A stretch of DNA of 64,000 nucleotides from the NCBI RefSeq assembly GCF_017309955.1, contig NZ_CP021247.1:3497001-3561000 (forward strand), in the 5' to 3' direction. Each line of letters starts with the position of its first letter. Position 1 is the first letter of the stretch. Positions 1 through 8,046 of this stretch are shown here, piece by piece. Under the pieces are notes generated by a model. That model was not told the DNA's origin. It ran no database searches and saw nothing but the letters and a program-made list of their open reading frames with translations. The stretch comes from Novosphingobium sp. KA1 (GTDB lineage: Bacteria; Pseudomonadota; Alphaproteobacteria; Sphingomonadales; Sphingomonadaceae). The position numbers and the translations under genes were made by a program.

Positions 1-2
1 AG

Positions 3-455
3 ATCCGCATGTTCGAAAGCGGCGCGATCCTGCTCTATCTCGGCGAACAGAACGCGCACCTGCTGCCCACGGCCCCGCAAGCGCGCTGGCAGGCGATCAC
101 CTGGCTGTTTGCCGCCGGCAACTCGGTCGAACCGGCGCTTGCCCACCTTAACGGGCTGGACCTGTTTTTCGCGCAGGAACCCTGGGCGGAGCAGGCCCGT
201 CCCGGCGCCGTCAAGCAGGCCCGGCGCAAGCTGGCCTCGCTCCAGAAGGCGCTGGGCGAGCGCGCGTGGCTGGCGGGCCCCTTCTCCATCGCCGACGTGC
301 TGATGGTCACCGTGCTGCGCCTGCTCGACCACACGGATGTCCTCGCCGAGTTCCCGGCCCTTGCCGCCTACAAGGCACGCGGCGAGGCCCGCCCCGCCTT
401 TGTCCGCGCGCTTGCCGAACAGCTTGAAGCCTACGCCGCCCCCACAGGAGAGTGA
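3..455 (+). CDS. Glutathione S-transferase family protein (5' end outside window)
   Basis: The reading frame is already open at base 3, so the N-terminal part of the thioredoxin fold lies upstream of the window. The first visible residues contain the ESGAILLYL element, which in GSTs carries the Glu-Ser pair that binds the gamma-glutamyl part of glutathione. The remaining ~125 residues are an all-helical GST C-terminal domain with a typical ...GPFSIADV...  motif (N-capping/hydrophobic staple region). A protein starting at the first ATG (base 9) would lack the fold, so this is a truncated view and not a short gene. It is followed after 20 bases by a DUF1428 gene and heads a run of eight co-directional genes. 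The substrate cannot be told from the sequence. Confidence 0.88.
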   Translation: MRMFESGAILLYLGEQNAHLLPTAPQARWQAITWLFAAGNSVEPALAHLNGLDLFFAQEPWAEQARPGAVKQARRKLASLQKALGERAWLAGPFSIADVLMVTVLRLLDHTDVLAEFPALAAYKARGEARPAFVRALAEQLEAYAAPTGE

Positions 456-475
456 GCCCCACAGGAGATACAGCC

Positions 476-847
476 ATGGCCTATGTCGACGGTTTCGTGA
501 TCCCCGTACCGGTTGCAAGCAAGGACCGGTTCATCGCCCACGCGCGTGAATTCGACGACTATTTCATCGAATATGGCGCCATCCGCGTCTGGGAATGCTG
601 GGGCGACGACGTTCCCCACGGCAAGCAGACCGATTTCCATCGCGCCGTCGCCGCCAGGGAGGACGAGACGGTCTGCTTCAGCTGGATCGAATGGCCCGAC
701 AAGAAAACCCGCGACCGCCAGATGGGCCTGCTCGGCGAACTGATGAAAAACGACCCGCGCTTCGACCCGCAGACCAATCCGCCCCCGTTCGACGGCGCCC
801 GGATGATCTTCGGCGGGTTCCAGCGCGTCGTCGCGGTGGGAGAATGA
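476..847 (+). CDS. DUF1428 family protein
   Basis: A 123-residue soluble protein matching the DUF1428 pattern: an N-terminal MAYVDGFVIPVP strand, a central WECWGDD.P.GK.TDF segment, and a C-terminal F.G.RMI.GGF ending. The family has a dimeric alpha/beta-barrel (ferredoxin-like) fold and no established reaction. The start at 476 is chosen over an in-frame ATG at 452 because a good ribosome-binding site (ACAGGAGA) ends 7 bases before it and because the MAYVDGF start is typical. Its stop codon overlaps the ATG of the next gene (ATGA), which indicates translational coupling within the GST/VOC operon. Confidence 0.93.
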   Translation: MAYVDGFVIPVPVASKDRFIAHAREFDDYFIEYGAIRVWECWGDDVPHGKQTDFHRAVAAREDETVCFSWIEWPDKKTRDRQMGLLGELMKNDPRFDPQTNPPPFDGARMIFGGFQRVVAVGE

Positions 848-1683
848 CGATGGGCAACCCGGTCGGCAGCTTCATCTGGTACGAGCTTCTCACCAGCGAC
901 ATCGACGGCGCCGCCGTCTTCTACAAGGCGGTGGTCGGCTGGACGATCTCGGCCGATGCCTATCCTGATGCCGAGGACATGAACTACCGCATGATCGGCC
1001 GCGACGACGGCGGCATGGCCGGCGGTGCGATGGAGATCACGCAGGACATGGCAATGGGCGGCGCCCGCCCTTGCTGGCTGCCCTATCTCGCGGTCGACGA
1101 CGTCGATGCCGAAGTCCATGCGATCGTCGCTGCCGGCGGGCAAGAGCGGCTTCCCGCCTTCGACCTGCCGGTCGGCCGCATCGCCATGGTCGCCGATCCG
1201 CAAGGCGTGCCGATCTACCTGATGAAGCCGGTGTCTCCCGCCGGACAATCACTGTCCAGCGATGGCCAGGAACAGGACAATGCCGGCTCCGTCAGCGATG
1301 TCTTTTCCGCCACCGAGCCCCAGCACGTGCGCTGGAACGAACTCGCCAGCCCCGACCAGGCCGCCTCCATGGCCTTCTATGCCAGGCACTTCGGCTTCAC
1401 GTTCAACGAGAAGATGTCGATGGGCGACATGGGCGACTACTGCTTCATCGGCCACCACGGACAGACGCTCGGCGCGATCATGCAGCGGCAGAGCGACCAG
1501 CAACCGGCAATGTGGCTGTTCTACTTCGGCGTCCCCTCCATAACCGCGGCAAAGGCGGCGATCGAGGCCCATGGCGGAACCGTGCTGATGGGGCCGCACG
1601 AAGTCCCCGGCGGCGAGTGGATCATTGTTGCCATGGACCCGCAAGGGGCAGGTTTCGGTGTTGTCGGACCCAAGGGCGCTTGA
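844..1683 (+). CDS. Tandem-domain VOC (glyoxalase/bleomycin resistance-like) protein
   Basis: A 279-residue protein with two consecutive VOC modules, about residues 8-130 and 160-277. Each begins with a W.EL.(S/T).D.....FY segment and ends with a DPQG strand. Tandem VOC modules usually build one metal site from paired beta-alpha-beta-beta-beta units; known members are glyoxalases, ring-cleavage dioxygenases and resistance proteins. The linker (residues 135-158) is Ser/Gln/Asp-rich. ATG at 844 overlaps the stop of the DUF1428 gene; a second ATG at 850 is possible. Its place among GST genes suggests action on glutathione adducts or reactive carbonyls, which is inference from context only. Confidence 0.9.
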   Translation: MTMGNPVGSFIWYELLTSDIDGAAVFYKAVVGWTISADAYPDAEDMNYRMIGRDDGGMAGGAMEITQDMAMGGARPCWLPYLAVDDVDAEVHAIVAAGGQERLPAFDLPVGRIAMVADPQGVPIYLMKPVSPAGQSLSSDGQEQDNAGSVSDVFSATEPQHVRWNELASPDQAASMAFYARHFGFTFNEKMSMGDMGDYCFIGHHGQTLGAIMQRQSDQQPAMWLFYFGVPSITAAKAAIEAHGGTVLMGPHEVPGGEWIIVAMDPQGAGFGVVGPKGA

Positions 1684-1771
1684 TGCGGGCAGCCCGTCGA
1701 TCATGGCTTGACGGCGGGCATTTGTTCCATAATTGTTCCATCGAGGACATGGACTGCGAGGAGCACCGGGA
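1684..1771 (+). promoter_or_regulatory. Spacer with an 11-bp-phased direct repeat upstream of a GST gene
   Basis: This is the only gap over 21 bases in the first operon. The element TTGTTCCAT occurs at 1722-1730 and again at 1733-1741, one helical turn apart. A TTGACG hexamer lies at 1708-1713 and CATAAT at 1728-1733, but the 14-base spacing is too short for a normal sigma-70 promoter. It could be an internal promoter or operator; the evidence is only the pattern. Confidence 0.3.
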
Positions 1772-2398
1772 ATGGCAGACTACACCTTCTACACCAATCC
1801 CATGTCGCGCGGCCAGATCGCCCGCTGGGCCCTCCACGAAGCCGGTGCGAACTACGATCAGGTGATTGTCGAGTGGAAGGAAAAGCCCGCAGGCTTCCTC
1901 GACATCAACCCGATGGGCAAAGTGCCCACGCTTGTCCATCATGCCGATAGCGGCGACCGGGTGGTGACCGAAGCCGCCGCAATCTGCCTCTACCTGGCCG
2001 AGATGAACCCTGAAGCCGGCCTCCTGCCCAGCGAAACCGAAATGGCCGACTATCTGCGCTGGACCTTCTTCGCCTCGGGGCCGGTCGAACAGGCGGTCAT
2101 GTCGCGCCACTTCAACAGCGAACCCTCTCCCGAACAGGAAATGATGGCCGGCTGGGGCAGCTTCGAGCGCACGATGAACACGCTGGAAAAGCACCTCGAA
2201 GGGCGTGACTGGGTCTGCGGCGCACGTTTCACGATGGCGGACGTCTATGTCGGCAGCGCGGTGGACTGGGGGCTGACATTCGGCACGATGCCGCCGCGCC
2301 CTGCTTTTGTTGCCTATGCCGAACGGCTTCAGGCCCGCGACGCCTACAAGGCCGCGAAGGCGGTGGACAACACGCTGATTGCCGAGATGAAAAAATGA
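1772..2398 (+). CDS. Glutathione S-transferase family protein
   Basis: A 208-residue cytosolic GST. The N-terminal thioredoxin-like domain (about 1-80) begins DYTFYTNPMSRGQIARW and contains the MGKVPTL cis-proline loop. TEAAAICLYLAE replaces the usual ESxAI glutathione-binding turn. Residues 90-208 form the helical domain. The start at 1772 follows a GGAG-rich stretch (1760-1770); an in-frame ATG at 1733 would add a 13-residue tail with no family similarity. The stop overlaps the next start by four bases. Conversion of glutathione conjugates is the family role; the specific substrate is unknown. Confidence 0.93.
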   Translation: MADYTFYTNPMSRGQIARWALHEAGANYDQVIVEWKEKPAGFLDINPMGKVPTLVHHADSGDRVVTEAAAICLYLAEMNPEAGLLPSETEMADYLRWTFFASGPVEQAVMSRHFNSEPSPEQEMMAGWGSFERTMNTLEKHLEGRDWVCGARFTMADVYVGSAVDWGLTFGTMPPRPAFVAYAERLQARDAYKAAKAVDNTLIAEMKK

Positions 2399-2898
2399 CC
2401 GCGCCGGCACCTCGGGCCAAGAACCGGATCTGCCTGTGGTATGACGGCGCGGCGCAGGAAGCGGCAAACTTCTACGCCGGCGTGTTTCCCGATACTTTCG
2501 TCACCGCGGTGACCCGCTCACCCGCCGACTATCCCGACGGCAAGGCAGGTGATGTACTCACCGTCGAGTTCTCGGTGATGGGGATCGCGTGCCTCGGCCT
2601 CAACGGCGGCCCCGCCTTTCCGCATAGCGAGGCCTTCTCGTTTCAGGTGGAGACCGAAACACAGGAAGAGACCGACCGCTACTGGAACGCCATCGTCGGC
2701 AATGGCGGCGCGGAGAGCATGTGCGGCTGGTGCAAGGACAAGTGGGGCCTGTCGTGGCAGATCACACCCAGAGCCCTGTCGGACGCCCTCACAAATCCTG
2801 ATCGCGCCGCCTCCAAGCGGGCGATGGAAGCGATGATGACGATGCGCAAGATCGACATAGCCGCCATCGAAGCCGCACTGGCAGGAACCTCCGCATGA
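2395..2898 (+). CDS. VOC family protein, PhnB / 3-dmu-9_3-mt type
   Basis: A 167-residue single-module VOC protein of the PhnB-like type: RICLWYDGAAQEAANFYAGVFPDT at the start is the usual first beta-alpha unit, and the WCKDKWGLSWQI.P strand near residues 117-130 is characteristic. The old Pfam name (3-demethylubiquinone-9 3-methyltransferase) is misleading, since these proteins lack a methyltransferase fold and have no proven common reaction. ATGA overlap with the GST gene before it and a four-base overlap with the GST gene after it place it firmly in the operon. Confidence 0.93.
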   Translation: MTAPAPRAKNRICLWYDGAAQEAANFYAGVFPDTFVTAVTRSPADYPDGKAGDVLTVEFSVMGIACLGLNGGPAFPHSEAFSFQVETETQEETDRYWNAIVGNGGAESMCGWCKDKWGLSWQITPRALSDALTNPDRAASKRAMEAMMTMRKIDIAAIEAALAGTSA

Positions 2899-3560
2899 AT
2901 CCCGGCCCCAGCCTCGAACTCTTTGGCCATCCCTTCTCGTCCTACACCTGGAAGGTGCTGATCGCGCTCTACGCCTACGAGGTGCCATTCACGTTCCGCC
3001 TGGTCGGCCCCGACCATCCGGAAAACGTCGAAGTGGTCCAGACCGCGGGGCCGCAAGGCAAGTTCCCGGTGCTGCGCGATGGCGAGAACCTGCTCTTCGA
3101 AACGACGTCGATCCTCGAATACCTCGACCGCCATCATATCGGCGCAGGCACGCTGATCCCGGAAGACCCCGATGCCGCCACCGCAATCCGCATGCTCGAC
3201 CGGGTCTTCGACAATTACGTGATGAACGTGATGCAGGTGGTCGTGGACGAACATATCCGCTCGCCCGATACGCCGGACATGGCCCGCTGCACCGAAGCGC
3301 GTGGCCGGCTCGAACGCAGCTACGCCTGGCTGGAAGGCTGGCTGCAGTTCTATCCGGCAATGGACCATGTCACGCTGATCGAATGCGCGGCGGCGCCTTC
3401 GCTGTTCTATGCCGACTGGGTCCACCCGATCCCCGAAGAACTGCCCCGCCTGCGGCAATGGCGTGCGCATCTGCTGGCCCTGCCCCCGGTTGCGCGCTGC
3501 GTGGACGATGCCCGCCCGTACCGCTCCTACTTCCCGCTCGGAGCGCCCGACCGCGACTGA
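2895..3560 (+). CDS. Glutathione S-transferase family protein
   Basis: A 221-residue GST with an N-terminal thioredoxin fold: LELFGHPFSSYTWKVLIAL includes the catalytic-loop Ser-Ser-Tyr region, GPQGKFPVL is the cis-Pro loop, and ETTSILEYLD is the glutathione gamma-glutamyl site. The C-terminal helical domain follows from about residue 90. It differs clearly in sequence from the GST at 1772-2398, so this is not a recent tandem duplication. ATG overlaps the stop of the VOC gene. It is the third GST of the operon. Confidence 0.93.
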   Translation: MNPGPSLELFGHPFSSYTWKVLIALYAYEVPFTFRLVGPDHPENVEVVQTAGPQGKFPVLRDGENLLFETTSILEYLDRHHIGAGTLIPEDPDAATAIRMLDRVFDNYVMNVMQVVVDEHIRSPDTPDMARCTEARGRLERSYAWLEGWLQFYPAMDHVTLIECAAAPSLFYADWVHPIPEELPRLRQWRAHLLALPPVARCVDDARPYRSYFPLGAPDRD

Positions 3561-3582
3561 CACCACATTCGGAGAGATGCCT

Positions 3583-4041
3583 GTGAGCGCGACCAACCAC
3601 GAACTGTCGATCACCCGCCATATCGACGCGCCTGTCGCCGAAGTCTGGGAGGTTCTCGCCAACCGGCAGGAGGAATGGTGGTGCCCCCGGCCCTGGCGCG
3701 TCGAAGTGGACGAGCAGGACAAGCGCCCCGGCGGCGTCTGCCACATGACGATGTACGGCCCCGAAGGCGAAGTCGCGCCGCAGAACGGTATCTATCTCGC
3801 CTACGACGAAGGTCGCCGTTTCGTCACGACCGACGCCGTGACCGGCGAGTTCCAGCCATCCGGCCCCTTCATGATCGGCATCTGGGAAGTCGAACCCGAA
3901 GGCAGCGGCACCCGCTACACCGCCCGCGCCCGCCACTGGAACGCCGAAACCATGCAGCAACACGCGGACATGGGCTTTGAACAGGGCTGGTCGGCCTGCG
4001 CCGATCAGCTTGCCGAAATCTGCGAAGGCAAAGTCTCTTGA
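3583..4041 (+). CDS. SRPBCC (AHSA1-like/START) family protein
   Basis: A 152-residue protein with the SRPBCC helix-grip pattern: SITRHIDAPVAEVWEVLANRQEEWW at the start and the C-terminal long helix MQQHADMGFEQGWSACADQL, as in AHSA1-like proteins. Such folds bind hydrophobic ligands in a deep cavity. The GTG at 3583 is preferred over the ATG at 3577 because the GGAGAG ribosome-binding site ends at 3576, leaving six bases to the GTG but none to the ATG. It lies 22 bases after a GST gene. Function in this operon is unknown; ligand binding or lyase activity is possible. Confidence 0.9.
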   Translation: MSATNHELSITRHIDAPVAEVWEVLANRQEEWWCPRPWRVEVDEQDKRPGGVCHMTMYGPEGEVAPQNGIYLAYDEGRRFVTTDAVTGEFQPSGPFMIGIWEVEPEGSGTRYTARARHWNAETMQQHADMGFEQGWSACADQLAEICEGKVS

Positions 4042-4523
4042 GCGAGGGCGCCGAAGGCGGCTGCACCTGCGGTCAGGTCCGCTACCGGTTGCTGGACGAC
4101 CCCATCGTTGTCCACTGCTGCCATTGCCGCTGGTGCCAGCGCGAAACCGGCAGTGCCTTCGCCCTCAACGCGGTGATCGAGGCGGACCGGGTGGAACTGG
4201 TCGGCAAGACCGCACCGGAACGCATCGAGACGCCGTCGCTCAGCGGCAAGGGGCAGGCGATCCTGCGCTGCCCCGCCTGCAAGGTCGCGCTCTGGAGCCA
4301 CTACGGCGGCGCGGGCGACAGGGCTGCTTACGTACGCGTCGGCACGCTGGATAATCCCGACACATTCCCGCCCGACGTGCATATCTTCACGGGGAGCAGG
4401 CAACCATGGGTCGTGCTCCCCGAACGGGCCGAACAGTACGAAGTGTTCTATTCCGGCAAGGACGTGGTGCGGATCTACGGCGACAATGCGGCGGCCCGCT
4501 GGAAAGTCCTGCGCAGCGGCTGA
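4038..4523 (+). CDS. GFA (CENP-V/Gfa fold) zinc protein
   Basis: A 161-residue protein of the glutathione-dependent formaldehyde-activating family. The zinc pattern is visible: C9-T-C11-G, the CCHCRWC cluster at C27, C28, C30 and C33, and the CPAC pair C78/C81. The family was named for an enzyme that promotes S-hydroxymethylglutathione formation, but most members are uncharacterised, so formaldehyde activity should not be assumed. Translation probably starts at TTG 4038, whose last two bases form part of the TGA of the SRPBCC gene, i.e. tight coupling. It closes the glutathione-flavoured operon. Confidence 0.9.
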   Translation: MSEGAEGGCTCGQVRYRLLDDPIVVHCCHCRWCQRETGSAFALNAVIEADRVELVGKTAPERIETPSLSGKGQAILRCPACKVALWSHYGGAGDRAAYVRVGTLDNPDTFPPDVHIFTGSRQPWVVLPERAEQYEVFYSGKDVVRIYGDNAAARWKVLRSG

Positions 4524-5126
4524 TCAGGTGAAGGCGCTGGCCTTGTTGAGCAGCTGATAGGCCTCGACCACCGATTGCAGCCTGCTTGCATGGCCATGAT
4601 CACCGCCGTTGTGGTCCGGGTGATACTGGCGCAGCAGCCGCGTGTAGCGCAGGCGCAAAGTCTTGCGATCAATGCTGCCGTCCAGCCCCAGCACCCCCAG
4701 CGCACGGCGCTCGTCCGGCGTGAAGCGGGCGTTTTGCGGGTGCATATCCGCCTTCATGTCGGCCTGACGCTGACGCATATGCGCCCTTGCCCGCCCGCTG
4801 ATCGCATCCAGCGGATCGGCGAAATCGGCCCATTTCGGCGCCCCGTCCACCCCCGCATCGGGCCGGAACGCGCGCGTCTGCGTCTCCCAGCCATGCAGCG
4901 GCGACTGCGCCCGGAAGATCTCTTCCGCGCTCATGCCGTCGAAATAGTCGTATCCCGAATTGAACTCGCGCACATGGTCGAGGCAGAACCAGCGATAATC
5001 GCCCGGCCCGTCGAAACTGGGCGTGCGCCCGCCCGGCGCGCGGAACTCGCCCGCCTCGTCGCACCCCGGCCAACTGCACACGCGCCCGCCGGATTCGACC
5101 CTTCCATGAAATCTAGAATGTCTCAC
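4524..5126 (-). CDS. J-domain (DnaJ-like) protein with C-terminal J domain
   Basis: A 200-residue protein. The C-terminal ~50 residues are a J domain with the HPD motif at about residues 169-171, which stimulates DnaK-type ATPases. The N-terminal part has a possible metal-binding pattern (C..PGC at about 17-22 and WFC.DHV further on) and a conserved HGWET segment. The open frame runs back to 5402 across the bolA gene, but translation should start at GTG 5126: GGAAG sits just upstream and RHSRFHGRV follows, which is the usual beginning of this alphaproteobacterial family. Only 30 bases separate this start from bolA on the other strand. The 3' end abuts the GFA gene stop. Confidence 0.86.
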   Translation of the reverse strand: MRHSRFHGRVESGGRVCSWPGCDEAGEFRAPGGRTPSFDGPGDYRWFCLDHVREFNSGYDYFDGMSAEEIFRAQSPLHGWETQTRAFRPDAGVDGAPKWADFADPLDAISGRARAHMRQRQADMKADMHPQNARFTPDERRALGVLGLDGSIDRKTLRLRYTRLLRQYHPDHNGGDHGHASRLQSVVEAYQLLNKASAFT

Positions 5127-5156
5127 CGGCTTCCAGATGGGGGATCGAGCGCCTAA

Positions 5157-5438
5157 ATGGAAGCCATGAACGGACCACTCGAACAGGAAATGCGGCAACT
5201 GCTGGTCGCCGCCTTCGCCCCCACGCAGCTTGACGTGATCAACGATTCCGCCACGCACCGCGGCCATTCCGGTGATGACGGCAGCGGCGAATCGCACTTC
5301 ACGATTGCGATCGAAAGCCCTGCCTTTACCGGCGTCTCGCGCCTCCAGCGCCAGCGCCTCGTCAACGCCGCGCTCGGCGACATTCCCGGCAACCGCGTCC
5401 ACGCCGTCGCCATCAAGGCCCGCGCGCCGGGAGAGTAA
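5157..5438 (+). CDS. BolA family protein
   Basis: A 93-residue BolA-fold protein: HRGHSG (the region carrying iron-sulfur ligand histidines in the family), SHF.I.I.SPAF.G.SRL.RQR.V, and a C-terminal IHAVAIKA-like strand. BolA proteins pair with monothiol glutaredoxins in iron-sulfur handling. Start at 5157, or the second ATG at 5166 which has GGAAG two bases upstream; neither has a strong ribosome-binding site at normal spacing. Divergent from the J-domain gene by 30 bases, so the two promoters must overlap coding sequence. Confidence 0.93.
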   Translation: MEAMNGPLEQEMRQLLVAAFAPTQLDVINDSATHRGHSGDDGSGESHFTIAIESPAFTGVSRLQRQRLVNAALGDIPGNRVHAVAIKARAPGE

Positions 5439-5452
5439 GCACTTGGATTTGG

Positions 5453-5550
5453 CGGTACCAGCCCGCTCCCGCTCGGTCCCCTATCAGGTGACCAGATTGG
5501 GGAGCGGGCTGGCACCGGCCACAAGAGTGTCCAACGGGCATTTTTCAAAC
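5453..5550. repeat. Dispersed palindromic intergenic element, copy 1
   Basis: An imperfect inverted repeat pairs 5454-5470 with 5500-5516 (17 bp, one mismatch). It is followed by the 17-mer at 5534-5550. The left arm (from 5453) matches 19817-19835 at 18 of 19 positions, and the 17-mer is identical to the reverse complement of 19786-19802. The two loci are therefore copies of one element family. It fills most of the gap between bolA and hisG. Confidence 0.7.
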
Positions 5551-5612
5551 CGGCACGCTCCGGTTTTATCGCCGGTTGCCCTTTTCGCGCTCCCAGCCTA
5601 CATGCGCGCACC

Positions 5613-6269
5613 ATGCCGACACCCTTGATCTTTGCCGTGCCTAAGGGCCGAATCCTCGACGAAGCGCTGCCGCTGATGGCGCACGCCGGCGTGGTGCCCG
5701 AGGCGGAGTTCCACGACAAGAAGTCGCGCGCGCTCTCTTTTGCGTGCGAGAACAGCGACATGCGCCTGATCCGCGTGCGCGCGTTCGACGTCGCGACCTT
5801 CGTGGCCCATGGCGCGGCGCAAGTCGGCATCGTCGGTTCCGACGTGGTGGAAGAGTTCGCCTACCCCGATCTCTACGCCCCGGTTGATCTCGATATCGGC
5901 CACTGCCGCCTCTCGGTTGCCGAGCGCGAAGGCGAACAGGGCGGCGCCCTGCCCTCGCACTTGCGGGTGGCCAGCAAGTATCCGAACCTGACGCGCAAGC
6001 ACTACGAGAAGCTCGGCGTGCAGGCCGAAGTGGTGAAGCTGAACGGCGCGATGGAACTGGCGCCTTCGCTCGGCCTGTCGAGCCGCATCGTCGATCTCGT
6101 CTCCACGGGCCGCACCCTCAAGGAGAACGGCCTCGTCGAGACGAGCCGCATCCTCGACATTTCCGCGCGCCTGATCGTCAACCGCGCCGCCCTCAAGACC
6201 GACGAGCGTGTCGCCGCACTGGTCGATGCCTTCCGCGCACTCGTCGCCGAACGCAAGGTCGCCGCCTGA
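5613..6269 (+). CDS. hisG: ATP phosphoribosyltransferase, short form
   Basis: A 218-residue enzyme for the first step of histidine biosynthesis, joining ATP and PRPP to phosphoribosyl-ATP. Visible family elements are AVPKGRI at the N-terminus, [11 protein letters not shown], and the PRPP-binding [14 protein letters not shown] loop at about residues 158-171. The length and absence of a C-terminal ACT-like regulatory domain mark it as the short form, which normally works with HisZ; no hisZ is in the window. No clear ribosome-binding site precedes the ATG. Its stop shares one base with the hisD start. Confidence 0.96.
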   Translation: MPTPLIFAVPKGRILDEALPLMAHAGVVPEAEFHDKKSRALSFACENSDMRLIRVRAFDVATFVAHGAAQVGIVGSDVVEEFAYPDLYAPVDLDIGHCRLSVAEREGEQGGALPSHLRVASKYPNLTRKHYEKLGVQAEVVKLNGAMELAPSLGLSSRIVDLVSTGRTLKENGLVETSRILDISARLIVNRAALKTDERVAALVDAFRALVAERKVAA

Positions 6270-7558
6270 TGCAGCGTCTCTACAGCCAGGACGCGGGCTT
6301 CGCCGAAGCCTTCCGGCGCGTCGTTGCCGACCGCCGCGAGAGCGCCACCGATGTCGCCCGTGACGTCGCCGACATCCTCGCCGCCGTGCGGGAGCGCGGT
6401 GACGCGGCGCTGGCCGATTACACCGCGCGGTTCGACGGCCATGACCTCGACCAGACCGGCTGGCGCATCGACGCCGAAACCTGCCGCGCCGCGTTCGAAG
6501 CTCTCAAGCCCGAACTGCGCGAGGCGCTCGAACTCGCGGCGGAGCGCATCCGCGCCTATCACGCCGCCCAGCTTCCCGAGAACCGCGACTATACCGATGC
6601 CGCCGGTGTGCGCCTCGGTGCCGTGTGGCGCGCGGTCGACGCCGCCGGGCTCTATGTGCCGGGCGGCCGCGCGGCCTATCCTTCCTCGATGCTGATGAAC
6701 GCCATCCCCGCCAAAGTCGCGGGCGTCGAGCGTCTCGTCGTCGTCACGCCGACCCCCAAGGGCGAAGTCAATGCGCTTGTCCTTGCTGCCGCGCATCTTG
6801 CCGGTGTCGACGAAGTCTGGCGCGTGGGCGGTGCCCATGCCGTGGGCGCGCTGGCCTATGGCACCGAGCGGATCGCGCCCGTCGACGTCATCACCGGTCC
6901 CGGCAATGCCTGGGTGGCCGAAGCCAAGCGCCAGCTCTACGGCGTTGTCGGCATCGACATGGTGGCCGGGCCCAGCGAGATCCTCGTCATCGCGGATGCG
7001 AAGAACGAACCACGCCGCATCGCCGCCGACCTGCTGAGCCAGGCGGAGCACGATCCGACCTCGCAGTCGATCCTCATCACTGACGATGCCGGCTATGCCG
7101 ACGCCGTTGCCGAGGCGGTGGAGGTCGAACTCTCCGCCCTCGCCACCGAGGCGACCGCGCGCCAGTCGTGGAACGACTACGGCGTCATCGTCGTCGTCGA
7201 GAGCTTCGACGAGGCTCCGGCGCTGGCCGATGCCCTCGCCGCCGAACATGTCGAGATCGCCACCGACGATCCCGAAAGCCTGTTCCGCCGGATCCGCCAC
7301 GCCGGATCGGTGTTCCTGGGCCGCATGACCCCCGAAGCGGTGGGCGATTACGTCGCCGGTCCCAACCACGTGCTGCCCACCGGGCGCCGCGCGCGGTTTG
7401 CCTCGGGCCTTTCGGTCCTTGATTTCATGAAGCGCACCAGCTTCATCCAGCTCGATTCTGCGGCGCTTGAGGCCATTGGCCCCGCCGCCGTTGCCCTTGC
7501 CGATGCCGAAGGGCTTCCCGCGCACGCGCGCTCCATTTCCGTGAGACTTTCCCAATGA
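6269..7558 (+). CDS. hisD: Histidinol dehydrogenase
   Basis: A 429-residue zinc enzyme that oxidises L-histidinol to L-histidine in two NAD+-dependent steps. Visible signatures: ITGPGNAWVAEAKRQLYG...DMVAGPSEILVIAD, the zinc-ligand LLSQAEHDP motif (Gln/His), and AEHVEI carrying the catalytic Glu-His pair. Full family length. Overlaps hisG by one base (TGATG) and nusB by four (ATGA), so hisG-hisD-nusB are one translationally coupled unit. Confidence 0.97.
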   Translation: MQRLYSQDAGFAEAFRRVVADRRESATDVARDVADILAAVRERGDAALADYTARFDGHDLDQTGWRIDAETCRAAFEALKPELREALELAAERIRAYHAAQLPENRDYTDAAGVRLGAVWRAVDAAGLYVPGGRAAYPSSMLMNAIPAKVAGVERLVVVTPTPKGEVNALVLAAAHLAGVDEVWRVGGAHAVGALAYGTERIAPVDVITGPGNAWVAEAKRQLYGVVGIDMVAGPSEILVIADAKNEPRRIAADLLSQAEHDPTSQSILITDDAGYADAVAEAVEVELSALATEATARQSWNDYGVIVVVESFDEAPALADALAAEHVEIATDDPESLFRRIRHAGSVFLGRMTPEAVGDYVAGPNHVLPTGRRARFASGLSVLDFMKRTSFIQLDSAALEAIGPAAVALADAEGLPAHARSISVRLSQ

Positions 7559-8010
7559 GCAATCCCCAGCCCAATTCCAAGCAGGCCCGCTCGGCCGCCC
7601 GCCTTGCCGCCGTCCAGGCCCTCTACCAGTTTGAGATGGAAGGCACCGCGCAGGCCATCCTGCTCGACGAATTCCACCGCCACCGGCTTGGCGCGGAAAT
7701 CGACGAGGAGCAGTACGCCAAGGCCGAAGTCGCCTTCTTCGACGACGTGGTGAAGGGCGTGATCGCCCGCCGCGACGAGATCGACGAACTGCTCTCCGGC
7801 AAGCTGGCCGAAGGCTGGTCGCTCGCCCGTCTCGACAAGACCATGCTGCAGATCCTGCGCGCCGGCGTTTACGAACTGCTGGCCCGCCCCGACGTGCCGA
7901 CCGGCGCGGCGATCGGCGAATATCTCGACGTCGCCCACGCCTTCTTCGACGCGCGCGAGGCGAAGTTCGTCAACGGCGTGCTTGATGCCGTCGCCAAGGC
8001 CGTTCGCTGA
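7555..8010 (+). CDS. nusB: Transcription antitermination factor NusB
   Basis: A 151-residue all-helical RNA-binding protein. SARLAAVQALYQFEM at the start and VNGVLDAVAKAVR at the end are standard NusB elements, with the EYLDVAHAFFDAREAKFVNG helix before it. NusB binds boxA RNA together with S10 (NusE) and acts in rRNA antitermination. Translationally coupled to hisD; followed by a 12-bp hairpin and thiL. Confidence 0.95.
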   Translation: MSNPQPNSKQARSAARLAAVQALYQFEMEGTAQAILLDEFHRHRLGAEIDEEQYAKAEVAFFDDVVKGVIARRDEIDELLSGKLAEGWSLARLDKTMLQILRAGVYELLARPDVPTGAAIGEYLDVAHAFFDAREAKFVNGVLDAVAKAVR

Positions 8011-8046
8011 GCTTTTTGCGCAGCATCAGCGCCCACACCCGATCTC

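Noticed and set aside
1708..1733. Sigma-70 promoter TTGACG...CATAAT
   Set aside because: The 14-base spacer is too short for a normal promoter; kept only as a weak note within the spacer feature.
2395..2898. Ubiquinone-biosynthesis methyltransferase, from the old family name
   Set aside because: The sequence is a VOC-fold protein without any SAM-binding motif; the old name is a mis-annotation.
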